From contig NZ_CP151802.1 in assembly GCF_038446665.1 (NCBI RefSeq), positions 310,001 through 374,000 on the forward strand: 64,000 nt of DNA, in the 5' to 3' direction. Below, piece by piece: positions 53,530 through 62,952 of this stretch (the first letter of the stretch is position 1; every line of letters begins with the position of its first letter). A program made the position numbers and the translations under genes. The stretch comes from Lysobacter sp. FW306-1B-D06B (GTDB lineage: Bacteria; Pseudomonadota; Gammaproteobacteria; Xanthomonadales; Xanthomonadaceae). The notes below the pieces were generated by a model. That model was given only the letters and a program-made list of their open reading frames with translations. It searched no databases and was not told the origin of the DNA.

Positions 53530-56142
53530 TCAGAACTCGTACGTCGCCTTGACGTACCACTCGCCGCCGTTGAAGCCGAACGGCGAGGACAGCGGGTACT
53601 TCGCGCCCAGGAAGTTGAGCGTGCTGTTGGTCTCGCGGTCGGGGTAGTTGTCGAAAATGTTGTTGCCGCCAACGGTGAGGCGCAGCTTGTCTTCCAGCAG
53701 GTTGAACGTCACTGCGATGTCGAACAGCCATTCCGAGCTGAACTCGCCCTGCTCGCCGAAGGTGAAGTCTTCCCAGCTGTCGTAGTAGTTGGCGCGCGCG
53801 GTGAAGTTGACGTTCCACGGCGAGCGCCAGTCGGCGGTGAGCACGCTGCGGTTGTTCGGCAGCTGGTTCTCCAGGTCGGCCACACGCTCGGCGTCGATGA
53901 CCGGCGTGGTGGTGCCGGAGATCACTGCAACGCGGTCGATCTCCTGCTTGTTGTAGCTGTGGCGCCAGTCGAACACGCCCGTACCCCACGCACCGAAGTC
54001 GGCGCGGTACACGGCCACCAGGTCCACGCCCTGCACGGTGCTGTCGAAGCCGTTGACAAAGTACGACACCTGGCGCAACAACTCCGCGCCCGGCACGCCA
54101 GCATTGATCAGCGCCTGCTGCTGCGGCGAACCCGGGGCCACGTTGATGGTCTGCAGGGCGATGCGATCCTCGACCTCGATGTTGTAGTAGTCGATCGTGA
54201 AGGTGAACACGTCGTTGGGCGCGTACACGAAGCCGGCCGAATACGCGGTCGACTCTTCCGCGTTCACCGGCTGCGCACCGAGCGCGATCGCCGCGTCGCT
54301 GGCGACGGGGAAGGTGCCCAGCGGCACCAGGTTGCCGTCGGAATCGGCGGTGGTGGTCACGTCCAGCGTGTTGAGCTGGCCCGGCGTGGGCGTGCGGAAG
54401 CCGGTGTTGACGGTGGCGCGCACGGCGAACGCATCGGTGAAGGCGAAGCGCGTGGAGACCTTCCAGTCGAAGGTGCTGTCGAAGTTGGACGTGTCCTCGT
54501 AGCGACCGGCCAGGCCGACGGTCCAGTTCTCGACGACGTCGGATTCCAGATCGATGTACGCCGCGCGGCTGTACTGGCTGAAGTCGCCCGCCGCTTCCGG
54601 CGAGTCGCCCTGGAAGCCGTCCGAGCCCACGCCGAACAGCGCGCCGGTCGGGCCGTTGGCCCACGAGGCCGTATCGCCCGCGCGGATCTTGTAGGTTTCC
54701 TCGCGCCATTCCGCACCGAATGCGACGTTGACCGGCGAAGCGAACACGTCGTTCTGCCACGGCCAGGCGAAGTCGGCGTTGGCGCCGCGTTCCAGCTGGG
54801 TCAGGTTGCCCGGACGGAAGCTGGTGGGGCTCAGGCGACCCAGGCTCGGGTTGATCGAGTCGGTCATGGTGTAGACCATCTCGTTCTCGCCCTGGCGCAG
54901 GCTGACGTCCCAGCGCAGTGCGTTGGCGGTTTCGCCCTTCACGCCGAACACGCCTTCGTAGTCCTGCAGGTCCGCGCCGAAGGTCGGGGTGTAGCCGCCC
55001 GGGAACTGCGGGTAGATCGGGTTGAGTGCGATGAAGCCCGACGGGCTCGACGCATCGGCCGTCAGGTAGTCGGCGGGATTGAGGCCACGCGCGCGGATGT
55101 CGTTGACCAATGCCTGCTCGACCGGATCGGCCACGCCGTTGCCGTCGGCATCCACCATCAGCGTGCCGCGCGGCGCCACGCCCGGCACGCCCACCGGCGT
55201 GCGGTAGAAGAAGCTGGAGACGTATTCGGTGTCGGCGTAGCTGCCGAAACCGTACAGGCTGACGTTCTCGTTGATCGGGTACTCGGCGTTGAAGAACGTG
55301 CGCAGGCCTTCGCCGTCGGGATCGCCCCAGCGCTGGCCCAGGCCTTCGAACGGCACCAGCCCCGGCCCCACGAAGGCGCCGACGTCCGCCGCGTCCGCAC
55401 GCGCGATGCCGCGCGAGGTGTGGTCGGAGTCGAAGTACTCCACGGTCATGTTGATGAAGCCGCCGTCGCCCAGCGCGGCACCGGCGTTGAACGAGGAGCG
55501 CCACTTGTCGCCGTCGCCGTGGTAGGTCGAGCCGTACTGGCCTTCGATGCGCACGCCGTCGTCATAGTCGTTGAGCAGCACGTTGATCACGCCGGCGATG
55601 GCGTCGGAACCGTACTGCGCGGAGGAACCATCGCGCAGCACTTCCACGCGCTGGATGGCGGCGGACGGGATCAGGCTGTAGTCGACCGCCTGCGAACCCT
55701 GGTTGACCGTGCCGAACGGCTCCACCTGCAGGTTCACCAGCGCCGAGCGATGGCGGCGCTTGCCGTTGATCAGCACCAGCGTCTGGTCGGGCGGCAGGTT
55801 GCGCAGGTTCGCCGGGCGCACGAAGGCGGTGCCGTCGGCGATCGGGAAGCGCTGGGTGTTGAAGGAAGGTGCGATGTTGGCCAGCTGGTCGGTGAAGTCG
55901 GCCGAGGCCTGCTTCTCCAGATCGGCCGGGCGGAACACGTCCACGGGCGAGAGCGATTCGGTCGGCGAGCGCCCCTGCACGCGGGTGCCGGTGACGACCA
56001 GCTTGTCGAGTTCGACGGCGTCCTGGCGCGCGGGTTGCGGCGCGGCCGGGGCCTGGGCGTCCTGCGCGAAAACCGGCAGGGCGGTGGACAGCAGAGCCGC
56101 GGCAACGGCCACGGTCAGGCGATTTCGGTTAACGACGGGCAT
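53530..56142 (-). CDS. TonB-dependent receptor
   Basis: An 870-residue outer-membrane transporter: signal peptide (about 1-26, ending PVFAQ), TonB-box-like region ELDKLVVTGTRVQG, plug domain (about 45-165, with [30 protein letters not shown]) and a beta-barrel that ends GGEWYVKATYEF. The plug type is the same broad group as the receptor at 30-33 kb, but the proteins are clearly distinct. The ligand is unknown. No hydrolase or inner-membrane transporter is linked to it. Two hairpins follow the gene. Confidence 0.9.
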   Translation of the reverse strand: MPVVNRNRLTVAVAAALLSTALPVFAQDAQAPAAPQPARQDAVELDKLVVTGTRVQGRSPTESLSPVDVFRPADLEKQASADFTDQLANIAPSFNTQRFPIADGTAFVRPANLRNLPPDQTLVLINGKRRHRSALVNLQVEPFGTVNQGSQAVDYSLIPSAAIQRVEVLRDGSSAQYGSDAIAGVINVLLNDYDDGVRIEGQYGSTYHGDGDKWRSSFNAGAALGDGGFINMTVEYFDSDHTSRGIARADAADVGAFVGPGLVPFEGLGQRWGDPDGEGLRTFFNAEYPINENVSLYGFGSYADTEYVSSFFYRTPVGVPGVAPRGTLMVDADGNGVADPVEQALVNDIRARGLNPADYLTADASSPSGFIALNPIYPQFPGGYTPTFGADLQDYEGVFGVKGETANALRWDVSLRQGENEMVYTMTDSINPSLGRLSPTSFRPGNLTQLERGANADFAWPWQNDVFASPVNVAFGAEWREETYKIRAGDTASWANGPTGALFGVGSDGFQGDSPEAAGDFSQYSRAAYIDLESDVVENWTVGLAGRYEDTSNFDSTFDWKVSTRFAFTDAFAVRATVNTGFRTPTPGQLNTLDVTTTADSDGNLVPLGTFPVASDAAIALGAQPVNAEESTAYSAGFVYAPNDVFTFTIDYYNIEVEDRIALQTINVAPGSPQQQALINAGVPGAELLRQVSYFVNGFDSTVQGVDLVAVYRADFGAWGTGVFDWRHSYNKQEIDRVAVISGTTTPVIDAERVADLENQLPNNRSVLTADWRSPWNVNFTARANYYDSWEDFTFGEQGEFSSEWLFDIAVTFNLLEDKLRLTVGGNNIFDNYPDRETNSTLNFLGAKYPLSSPFGFNGGEWYVKATYEF

Positions 56143-56304
56143 GGCGATTGGTTTCCTTACTCAGGGTGGGCGGACTCCCCCTGTCGAGCCCAGCCCCGAG
56201 CTTTAACCAACCTTTAACCTTTGTGCAATACCTACCATCGCCTTGCCTTATCTGCTTTTATGGCGAATTTTTCGACGGATGACGCCCGTCACACCCCAGC
56301 CGTC

Positions 56305-56721
56305 TCAACGACCCACGCGATTTTCCACCCAGAGCAGCAGCTGCGACACCGGCGTCGGGGCCAGCATCAGGCCCGCCAGCACGCCCAGCGAATTGGCCAG
56401 CGCGTCGGCCGAATCCGCCATCCGCGACACGGTCAGCGCCCCTTGCGCGAACTCCAGCCCGACGCCCAGCGCGATCAGCGCCACCGCCGCGACCGACTGC
56501 GCCCGCCGCTGCGCGAACAGCATCCCCGCGTAGACGCTGAGCACCAGGTAGGCCGTGAAGTGCTCGACCTTGTCGAAGCCGTCGAAGGGCGACGGCGGCA
56601 GGTCGTCGGCGGACAGCAGCGAGGTCGCCACGACCACGGCGATCATCGCCAGCCAGATCGCCACCCACAGGACCGGCCAGCGGAAGTCGCGCAGGACACC
56701 GCGCCTCACGGCGGCGCTCAC
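56305..56721 (-). CDS. VanZ-like membrane protein
   Basis: A 138-residue protein with four hydrophobic segments in the VanZ pattern: LWVAIWLAMIAVVVATSLL, then DKVEHFTAYLVLSVYAGMLF with the conserved Asp/His, VAAVALIALGVGLEFAQGAL with the Glu, and a final segment. I chose the GTG at 56721, which overlaps the stop of the methyltransferase gene (GTGA). VanZ itself gives low-level teicoplanin resistance in enterococci, but most family members have no known role. Confidence 0.78.
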   Translation of the reverse strand: MSAAVRRGVLRDFRWPVLWVAIWLAMIAVVVATSLLSADDLPPSPFDGFDKVEHFTAYLVLSVYAGMLFAQRRAQSVAAVALIALGVGLEFAQGALTVSRMADSADALANSLGVLAGLMLAPTPVSQLLLWVENRVGR

Positions 56722-57965
56722 AGGCGGAAGCTCAGGTCGCCGGCCAGGAAGGCGGCGCCGAACTCCACGCCCTTCTCGAAGCCCATCACCTGGAAGCGCT
56801 CGCCCATCTCGCTGGGCAGCGTCAGGCGCTTCACTTCCTGCGTGCGCTTGAGGCGTTCGCCTTCGTCCTCGATGCGTTCGATGCGTTCCAGCACGCCCGC
56901 AAGACCGTTGCCGAGCAGGAAGCTGGCCTGCGAGCAGTACCCGGCGAAATCGAAGCCCGCCGACACGCCGGCTTCGGCCAGCGCGGTGAAGTCCACCGAA
57001 GCGGTCAGATCCTGCAGGCCCGGCCACAGCAGCGGCTCGCCGTGCATGCGGTGGCGGTAAAACGCGCGCAGCGTGCCGTCGTTGCGGTCGGGCTGGTAGA
57101 ACTCGCCGCGCGGGTAACCGTAGTCGACGAAGAGCAGGGCGCCGTTGCGCATGCCGCCCGACACGGCCTGCACCCAATAGGGCAGTTGCGGCAATGCTTC
57201 GGAGCGGTAGCCGTGCTCGAATTCGCGGCCGAGCTGGCGCTCCACGTGGCGCACCGCGTTCGCCAGGAACGCATCGGCCGGACGCAGCACGCGCACGAAC
57301 TGGCCGCCTTCGATGGCGACGTGCTCTTCGTACACCTCGCCGACCTCCATGGCGAAGCGCGGCGTCGGCAGTGCGTCGATCACCTCGTTGGCGAACAGCA
57401 CGCCATCCCAGTCGTCGTTGAACGGACCGTCGAGCCATTCGACCAGCTCGAACAACGGCGGCACCAGGCGTTCCTGCAAGCGCTCGCGCTGGCGATGACG
57501 CAGCTGCGCGCTGGGCTCCAGGATGCAGTAGCGATCCGGCAGCGCATCCAGCTCCATCAACCGCTTCAGCGCGACTTCGGCGAAGGCCCCGGTGCCACCC
57601 CCCAGCTCCAGGAAACGGCTCGATGAAGGCTCCGCGCCCGCTGCGAGTTGCTGGAACACCGGCGCCACGCTCTGCGCCACGCAGGCGGCGAAGATCGGGC
57701 CGATTTCCGGCGCGGTGACGAAATCGCCACTCTCGCCGAACTTGCTCGCCCCCGCGCTGTAATAGCCCAGGCCCGGCGCGTACAACGCCAGCTCCATGAA
57801 GCGCGAGAACGGGATCGCGCCGCCGTGTTCGGCGATTTGCGCGCGGATCAGTTCGGACAGGCGCGCGCTGTGGGTGAGCGCGTCGGCATCGGGCGCGGGC
57901 AGGGTTGCGGCTTCCTGCTGGCGCGCGCGTGCATCGGGACGGTGCGGGGGAAAATCGGTGGACAT
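56718..57965 (-). CDS. MidA/NDUFAF7-like SAM-dependent methyltransferase
   Basis: A 415-residue protein of the class I methyltransferase type found in the MidA/NDUFAF7 family. Visible landmarks are IPFSRFMELALYAPGLGYYS, GDFVTAPEIGPIF, the SAM-binding glycine loop ELGGGTGAFAE, ANEVIDALP and FVDYGYPRGEFY. The eukaryotic member methylates an Arg of a complex I subunit; the bacterial substrate is not established. ATG 57965 is the first in-frame ATG with a reasonable context. It is divergent from the pteridine reductase gene (59 bases apart) and translationally coupled to the VanZ-like gene. Confidence 0.9.
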   Translation of the reverse strand: MSTDFPPHRPDARARQQEAATLPAPDADALTHSARLSELIRAQIAEHGGAIPFSRFMELALYAPGLGYYSAGASKFGESGDFVTAPEIGPIFAACVAQSVAPVFQQLAAGAEPSSSRFLELGGGTGAFAEVALKRLMELDALPDRYCILEPSAQLRHRQRERLQERLVPPLFELVEWLDGPFNDDWDGVLFANEVIDALPTPRFAMEVGEVYEEHVAIEGGQFVRVLRPADAFLANAVRHVERQLGREFEHGYRSEALPQLPYWVQAVSGGMRNGALLFVDYGYPRGEFYQPDRNDGTLRAFYRHRMHGEPLLWPGLQDLTASVDFTALAEAGVSAGFDFAGYCSQASFLLGNGLAGVLERIERIEDEGERLKRTQEVKRLTLPSEMGERFQVMGFEKGVEFGAAFLAGDLSFRL

Positions 57966-58024
57966 GCGGCAATGCGATGGGAACACTGCCGCTCAGGATA
58001 CGCCACGGCCCGGAGAGTCCCGTC

Positions 58025-58774
58025 ATGAGCACGCCCCCCGCCACGCCGCCGGTCGCGCTGGTCACCGGCGCGGCACGGCGCATCGGCGCTGCGATCGCGC
58101 GGACGCTGCATTCGGCCGGGTACGACGTGGCACTGCACTACCGCGACTCCGGGGACGACGCGCAAGCCCTTGCGGCGGAGCTCGAGACCGCGCGCGCGGG
58201 CAGCACGTTGCTGCTGCAGGCCGACCTGGCGCAGTTCGACCGCCTGCCGGAACTGATCGCCCTTTGCGTGGGCCGCTTCGGTCGCCTCGACGCGCTGGTG
58301 AACAACGCGTCCACCTTCACGCCGACACCGATCGGCACCGCCACGCCTACGCAGTGGGATGCCCTGTTCGCCAGCAACGCGCGTGCGCCGTTCTTCCTGG
58401 CGCAGGCGGCAGCCCCACACTTGCGCGCTACGCGTGGGGCGATCGTCAACCTCGCCGACCTCTACGCCGAACGCCCGCTGCGCGAGCACACCCTCTACTG
58501 CATGGCGAAGGCCGCGCTGCTGATGATGACGCGCTCGCTTGCGGTGGAACTCGGCCCGGACGTGCGCGTCAACGCGGTGTCCCCGGGGGCAATCCTGTGG
58601 CCCGAAGACCGCACCGACACCGCCGCGCAGCAGGCCATGCTCGCGCGCACTCCGCTGGGCCGCACCGGCACGCCGCAGGAAGTCGCCGAAGCCGTGCGCT
58701 GGCTGCTGCAGGACGCGCACTACAGCACCGGGCAGGTGCTGCATCTGGATGGTGGACGGATGCTGGGGGCATGA
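58025..58774 (+). CDS. Pteridine reductase (SDR family)
   Basis: A 249-residue NADPH-dependent oxidoreductase: cofactor motif TGAARRIGAAIA (about 15-26), NNAS, and the catalytic Tyr/Lys in YCMAK (about 160-164). The RR in the glycine-rich loop and DLYAERPLREHTLY are typical for bacterial pteridine reductases, which reduce biopterin or dihydrofolate. folK and folB lie 2-3 kb downstream on the other strand, which fits folate or pterin metabolism. The end overlaps the next gene (ATGA). Confidence 0.9.
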   Translation: MSTPPATPPVALVTGAARRIGAAIARTLHSAGYDVALHYRDSGDDAQALAAELETARAGSTLLLQADLAQFDRLPELIALCVGRFGRLDALVNNASTFTPTPIGTATPTQWDALFASNARAPFFLAQAAAPHLRATRGAIVNLADLYAERPLREHTLYCMAKAALLMMTRSLAVELGPDVRVNAVSPGAILWPEDRTDTAAQQAMLARTPLGRTGTPQEVAEAVRWLLQDAHYSTGQVLHLDGGRMLGA

Positions 58775-59502
58775 GGCGCGTCGCGCTGCTCCTGGGCGCG
58801 CTTGTGCTCGCGCTGTCGCCGGGCCTGACCAGCGCGCTGACACGCACCATTCCTTCCAGCGCCCGCTCGGTCGCAGCCGAAGCCCGGGTCAGGCCCGCAC
58901 TGCAGCGCGATCTGGCCTCGGCAGGACTGCGTTACGGCGCACCCGTGCTGGTGCGCATCTTCAAGCTGGAAGGCGAGCTGGAAGTGTGGATCGACAGCGG
59001 CCGCGGCTACCGGCTGTTCCGCACGTATCCGGTGTGCCGCTACTCGGGCCAGCTCGGGCCGAAACTGCGCACCGGTGATGGACAGGCGCCGGAAGGCATC
59101 TACCGCATCTCACCGAAGCAGCTGAACCCGAACAGCACCTACCACCTCTCGTTCGACCTGGGCTATCCCAATGCCTATGACCGCAGCCACGGCCGCACCG
59201 GCAGCTATCTGATGGTGCATGGCAATTGCGTGTCGATCGGCTGCTATGCGATGGGCGATGCGTCCATCGAGGAGATCTACAGCCTGGTGGCCGCGGCGTT
59301 GCGCGACGGGCAGCCGTCGGTGGCGGTGTTCGCGCTGCCGTTCCGCTTCGACGGCGCAGGCGCCACGCAGCGTCTGCGCGACCCCACATGGGGCGATTTC
59401 TGGCGCCAGCTCAAGCGCATCGATGACGCGTTCGTGCAAACGCACCGCGTTCCCGCGATCAGCGTGAGCAACGGAGCCTACCGCCTCACGCCGCAACGAT
59501 AG
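58771..59502 (+). CDS. L,D-transpeptidase-fold (YkuD/YafK-like) exported protein
   Basis: A 243-residue protein with a signal peptide (about 1-22) and a YkuD-type domain (about 50-170). The catalytic signature HGNCVSIGCYAM contains the conserved His and Cys, in the variant found in the YafK/DpaA subgroup. That subgroup in E. coli includes an enzyme that releases Braun lipoprotein from peptidoglycan. A role in peptidoglycan cross-link editing is therefore likely. The start codon overlaps the pteridine reductase stop codon, so the genes are cotranscribed although their functions differ. Confidence 0.88.
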   Translation: MRRVALLLGALVLALSPGLTSALTRTIPSSARSVAAEARVRPALQRDLASAGLRYGAPVLVRIFKLEGELEVWIDSGRGYRLFRTYPVCRYSGQLGPKLRTGDGQAPEGIYRISPKQLNPNSTYHLSFDLGYPNAYDRSHGRTGSYLMVHGNCVSIGCYAMGDASIEEIYSLVAAALRDGQPSVAVFALPFRFDGAGATQRLRDPTWGDFWRQLKRIDDAFVQTHRVPAISVSNGAYRLTPQR

Positions 59503-59553
59503 CGGCAGGTTCCGAAGGCGCGAGCGCGGCCCGTGCCGCGCTCGCGTCCTGCC

Positions 59554-60378
59554 TCACTTCGTCGCGAACGCCGATTCCAGCTGCAGCGCGCGGAACGCCG
59601 GCGGCGCCTCGCCTTCCATCGCGTACTGATACAGCGCCGCGGAATAGATGCCGCTCAGCGCTGCCTGGTACACGCCCATCAGCAGCAGGCCGATCACGAA
59701 CAGCACCACGATCACCACCGCCAGCGCCATCGACAGCTGCGCCGCGACGAACGCCAGCAGCGCGCCCACCACGATGAGCGCGAACGACGCCAGCCCGAAC
59801 GCCAGGCCGATGCCCACGTTGCCGATCGCGTTCTCGCCCCAGGTGCGCTTGAGCAGGTTCGCGCTGCGCTTGAGCGCCTCGAACGGACCCACACCCTGGT
59901 GCACCAGCACCGGCACCACCAGGAACGTCGCCAGCGTCCACGCCGCGCCCAGGCCGCCGCCGACCAGGCGCATCAGCACGTTGTCGTCGTCCTTCATGCG
60001 CTTGAGGATCACGCCGACAGTCGCGGCGATGGCCGCGTAACCCAGGATCGCCGGCAGACGCTCCTTGGCGGCGTTGAAACCGTCCGCCAGCGTCGGATCG
60101 CCGCCTTCCAGGCGGATCATCGCCGCGGCGACCAGCGCGCTGTTGCAGAACACGATCACCGTGTACTGGCAGAAATAGAACAGGAACACCCAGATCACGC
60201 TGGAAGCAGCGCCATGGCTGAAGACGCGCCAGCCGATCATCGGCACCAGGAACGTCGCCAGCACCACCAGCGTGGCGATGGCCGAGACGATCGGAAACAC
60301 CATCAGTTCCTTGTCCGAACGCAATACCGCCGCGCTCGCCTTCACCAGCTCCCAACTGCGCGAGAACTTCTCGAACAT
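59554..60378 (-). CDS. Multi-pass membrane protein of unknown function (DUF6159-like)
   Basis: A 274-residue protein with about six membrane segments. It starts MFEKFSRSWELVKASAAVLRSDKELM, a sequence typical of a widespread bacterial family without known function; the conserved middle part is VHQGVGPFEALKRSANLLKRTWGENAIGN. ATG 60378 begins at the family start; the longer frame overlaps the gap to folK. The function is not known. Confidence 0.82.
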   Translation of the reverse strand: MFEKFSRSWELVKASAAVLRSDKELMVFPIVSAIATLVVLATFLVPMIGWRVFSHGAASSVIWVFLFYFCQYTVIVFCNSALVAAAMIRLEGGDPTLADGFNAAKERLPAILGYAAIAATVGVILKRMKDDDNVLMRLVGGGLGAAWTLATFLVVPVLVHQGVGPFEALKRSANLLKRTWGENAIGNVGIGLAFGLASFALIVVGALLAFVAAQLSMALAVVIVVLFVIGLLLMGVYQAALSGIYSAALYQYAMEGEAPPAFRALQLESAFATK

Positions 60379-60497
60379 CGCCAAATCTCCCCGTGGTTCC
60401 CCAGAGTCCCCCATGGACAGCGGGCATCCTCGGGCCGTGGGCCCGTGGCGGCAAGGGGGACGTGCGGGATTTCGGACGGCCGGCCCGATCCGTCGCC

Positions 60498-60980
60498 TTA
60501 CAGCGCGATCGATTCCAGCGCCGCACCGTGCTCGGGATGTCGCGCCCACAGCTGCGCCAGCGTGTGGCCCGTGCCGGGCACGACGACCTCCGGCGCGATC
60601 TCCGCCAGCGGTCGCAGCACGAAGGCGTGCTTCAGCTCGGGACGTGGAATGCGCAGATTTCCCGCGCCTTCCAGCGTGATCCCGTCGAACAGCACGATGT
60701 CGATGTCGAGCGTGCGATCGCCGTAACGCGGGCCGTTGCGATCGCGGCCATGCGCGTCTTCCAGCGCATGCAGCCAGTCGTTGAGCGATTGCGGGTCCAG
60801 ATCGGTTTCGATGATCGCGGCGGCATTGTGGAAATCCGGCCCGTCGAAGCCCACCGCGCGCGTGCGGTACACCGGCGACATCACCACCGCGCCGAAACGT
60901 TCGCGCAGCGCCTGCACCGCCGCGCGCAGGTGCGCGGTGGCATCGACGTTGCTGCCCAGGCTGAGGTAGGCGCGGCTCAT
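60498..60980 (-). CDS. folK: 2-amino-4-hydroxy-6-hydroxymethyldihydropteridine pyrophosphokinase
   Basis: A 160-residue cytoplasmic enzyme of folate synthesis. It transfers pyrophosphate from ATP to 6-hydroxymethyl-dihydropterin. Family motifs are AYLSLGSNV at the start, FHNAAAIIET, the catalytic RYGDRTLDIDIVLFD and PELKHAFVLRPLAEIAP. ATG 60980 (MSRAYLSLGSN) is the family start. It follows folB with 19 bases between, so the two are an operon. Confidence 0.95.
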   Translation of the reverse strand: MSRAYLSLGSNVDATAHLRAAVQALRERFGAVVMSPVYRTRAVGFDGPDFHNAAAIIETDLDPQSLNDWLHALEDAHGRDRNGPRYGDRTLDIDIVLFDGITLEGAGNLRIPRPELKHAFVLRPLAEIAPEVVVPGTGHTLAQLWARHPEHGAALESIAL

Positions 60981-60999
60981 CGCGATGTCACGCACCGCG

Positions 61000-61353
61000 T
61001 CAGGACGCCGAGCGTTCGATCGACACGCCCACCGCGCGCGCGCCGCGCACCGCGCCGGGCTTGCTCAGCTTCAGGCGCACGCGCTGTACGCCGAACTCGG
61101 TGAGGATGATCTGCGCCACGCGCTCGGCCAGCGTTTCCACCAGGCCGAAATCCGACTGGCTCACGTACTCCACGATGCGCTTGCTGACGGCCTTGTAGTT
61201 CAGCGTGTCCTCGATGGCATCGCTGGCGGCCGGCACGCGGTTGTCGAAGGCCATCTCGATGTCGAACACCAGCGGCTGGCGGATGCGCCGCTCCCAATCG
61301 TAGATGCCGATGAGCGCCTCGATCTCGAGGCCTTCGATGAAGACGTGGTCCAT
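61000..61353 (-). CDS. folB: Dihydroneopterin aldolase
   Basis: A 117-residue enzyme that converts dihydroneopterin to 6-hydroxymethyl-dihydropterin, the step before FolK. It shows IEGLEIEALIGIYDWERRIRQPLVFDIEM with the conserved Glu and Tyr, and the conserved Lys region LNYKAVSKRI. The bases before the ATG (CGCTTCCCCCC) contain no Shine-Dalgarno match, possibly because a GATTCGG-type repeat array has been inserted directly upstream (61367-61445). Confidence 0.94.
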   Translation of the reverse strand: MDHVFIEGLEIEALIGIYDWERRIRQPLVFDIEMAFDNRVPAASDAIEDTLNYKAVSKRIVEYVSQSDFGLVETLAERVAQIILTEFGVQRVRLKLSKPGAVRGARAVGVSIERSAS

Positions 61354-61366
61354 GGGGGGAAGCGCC

Positions 61367-61445
61367 GGGATTCGTGATTCGGGATTGGGGATTCGGAACA
61401 GCAGACGGGGATTTTACGAATCTCGAATCCTGAATCACGAATCCC
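61367..61445. repeat. Inverted arrays of GATTCGG-like 7-mers between folB and tsaD
   Basis: The left arm (61367-61396) reads GGGATTCGTGATTCGGGATT and onward; the right arm (about 61417-61445) is its inverted counterpart. The right arm overlaps the end of tsaD and supplies its last codons and stop (61435-61437). Confidence 0.8.
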
Positions 61446-62478
61446 GTGCTGTCGTCACCGCTTCGAGCGTCGCCATGTCCCAACGCGGCGTCACCCGCAC
61501 GGCGAGATCGCCGTGCTGGCCCGCCGCCAGCCGCAGCGCACCGGCGTAGGCGATCATCGCGCCGTTGTCGGTGCAGAACTGCGGGCGCGGGAAGCTGACG
61601 CGGCCGCCGCGCTTGCGGGTCATCTCGTCGAGCCGGGCGCGCAGGCGCTTGTTGGCACCCACGCCGCCGGCGACCACCAGCGTGTCGCAGCCGGAGGCGT
61701 CCATCGCGCGCTCGCACTTGATCGCCAGCGTGTCGACCACGGCGTCTTCGAAGCCGCGCGCGATGTCGGCGCGGACCGTGTCGCTGCGGTCACTGTCCTG
61801 CCAGGCCAGCAGGACCTGGGTCTTCAGGCCGCTGAAGCTGAAATCCAGGCCGGGGCGGTCGGTCATGGGCCGGGCGAACTTGAAGGCGCCCGGACGCCCC
61901 TGCTCGGCCAGCGCCGCCAGTTGCGGGCCGCCCGGGTACGGCAGGCCCATCAGCTTGGCGGTCTTGTCGAAGGCCTCGCCGGCGGCGTCGTCCAGGGTCT
62001 CGCCCAGCAGGCGGTAACGGCCGATGGCCTCCACATGCACCAGCTGGGTGTGGCCGCCGGAGACCAGCAGCGCCACGAACGGCGGCTCCGGGCGACCGCG
62101 CTCGGGGTCGTCCTCCAGCAACGGGGCCAGCAGGTGGCCTTCCATGTGATGCACGCCGATGGCCGGCACGTCCAACGCCCAGGCCAGCGAGCGCGCCACG
62201 CCCGCACCGACCAGCAGCGCCCCGACCAGCCCGGGGCCGGCCGTATAGGCCACCCCATCGAGGTCGGCGGTCGTGAGCCCCGCCTCGCGCAGGGTCTCGC
62301 GCACCAGCGGCAGCAGCTTGCGGACGTGGTCGCGGCTGGCCAGCTCGGGGACCACGCCGCCGTATTCGGCGTGCAGGGCGATCTGGCTATAGAGCGTGTG
62401 CGAGCGCAGGCCGGTGTCCGTGTCGTAGACGGCCACACCGGTTTCGTCGCAGCTGGTTTCGATGCCGAGGACTTTCAT
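61435..62478 (-). CDS. tsaD: tRNA N6-adenosine threonylcarbamoyltransferase
   Basis: A 347-residue enzyme that places threonylcarbamoyl on A37 of ANN-decoding tRNAs. Metal-binding His are in HHMEGH; other landmarks are [14 protein letters not shown] at the start, [28 protein letters not shown] and the late [12 protein letters not shown]. Length fits the family. ATG 62478 is the conserved start. The last residues (ARDS) and the stop are encoded by a repeat array. It is divergent from rpsU, the usual arrangement in gammaproteobacteria. Confidence 0.96.
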   Translation of the reverse strand: MKVLGIETSCDETGVAVYDTDTGLRSHTLYSQIALHAEYGGVVPELASRDHVRKLLPLVRETLREAGLTTADLDGVAYTAGPGLVGALLVGAGVARSLAWALDVPAIGVHHMEGHLLAPLLEDDPERGRPEPPFVALLVSGGHTQLVHVEAIGRYRLLGETLDDAAGEAFDKTAKLMGLPYPGGPQLAALAEQGRPGAFKFARPMTDRPGLDFSFSGLKTQVLLAWQDSDRSDTVRADIARGFEDAVVDTLAIKCERAMDASGCDTLVVAGGVGANKRLRARLDEMTRKRGGRVSFPRPQFCTDNGAMIAYAGALRLAAGQHGDLAVRVTPRWDMATLEAVTTARDS

Positions 62479-62565
62479 TGGGGCTTCCGGGAGCGGGCGC
62501 AGGGCGGCTTCCGGCGGCCGGAAGCGTGCGTATTCAAGGACCTGCGTCCGTGATGTGGGCCTATG

Positions 62566-62595
62566 TTGCACCTTCAAGGAGGCCGCCGCTATAAT
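62566..62595 (+). promoter_or_regulatory. Sigma-70 promoter of the rpsU operon
   Basis: TTGCAC (62566-62571), an 18-base spacer and a perfect TATAAT (62590-62595), about 50 bases before the rpsU ATG. The leader between contains a CCGGCC...GGCCGG hairpin. Confidence 0.85.
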
Positions 62596-62646
62596 GCGCG
62601 GCTCTTCCCCGGCCTGCCCGGGCCGGTTACCGAAACGAGATTACGT

Positions 62647-62862
62647 ATGCCCAGCGTCAAAGTCCGCGAAAACGAGCCTTTTGAGTTTGCTCTGCGTCGC
62701 TTCAAGCGCACCTGCGAGAAGGCCGGCGTCCTGGCCGAGACCCGCAAGCGCGAGTTCTACGAGAAGCCGACCCAGGAACGCAAGCGCAAGGCCGCCGCCG
62801 CGGTGAAGCGCCAGGCCCGTCGCGCCTCGCGTGACGTGACCAAGCGTCAGCGCCTGTACTGA
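62647..62862 (+). CDS. rpsU: 30S ribosomal protein S21
   Basis: A 71-residue basic protein ([21 protein letters not shown] start, Arg/Lys-rich helical end TKRQRLY) of the small ribosomal subunit, needed for initiation. The sequence is strongly conserved. It is the first gene of the macromolecular-synthesis operon (rpsU - dnaG - rpoD in E. coli); here yqeY and a mini-gene lie before dnaG. Confidence 0.98.
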   Translation: MPSVKVRENEPFEFALRRFKRTCEKAGVLAETRKREFYEKPTQERKRKAAAAVKRQARRASRDVTKRQRLY

Positions 62863-62913
62863 TCGCCCTGGCGGGCCCGCGCACCGCGCGACCCGCTCCC
62901 GGACGCATCACAC

Positions 62914-62950
62914 AAGCCGGCCGCGCACTGCGCAGCCGGCTTTTTGTGTT
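62914..62950 (+). terminator. Rho-independent terminator after rpsU
   Basis: AAGCCGGC, a 13-base loop and GCCGGCTT are followed by TTTGTGTTT. It probably sets the high S21 to DnaG ratio by partial termination. Confidence 0.85.
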
Positions 62951-62952
62951 TC

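Noticed and set aside
52990..56217. 1075-codon open frame on the plus strand opposite the third TonB-dependent receptor
   Set aside because: Composition is Arg/Val/His/Ala-rich without any domain; it mirrors the codon pattern of the real gene on the other strand in GC-rich DNA.
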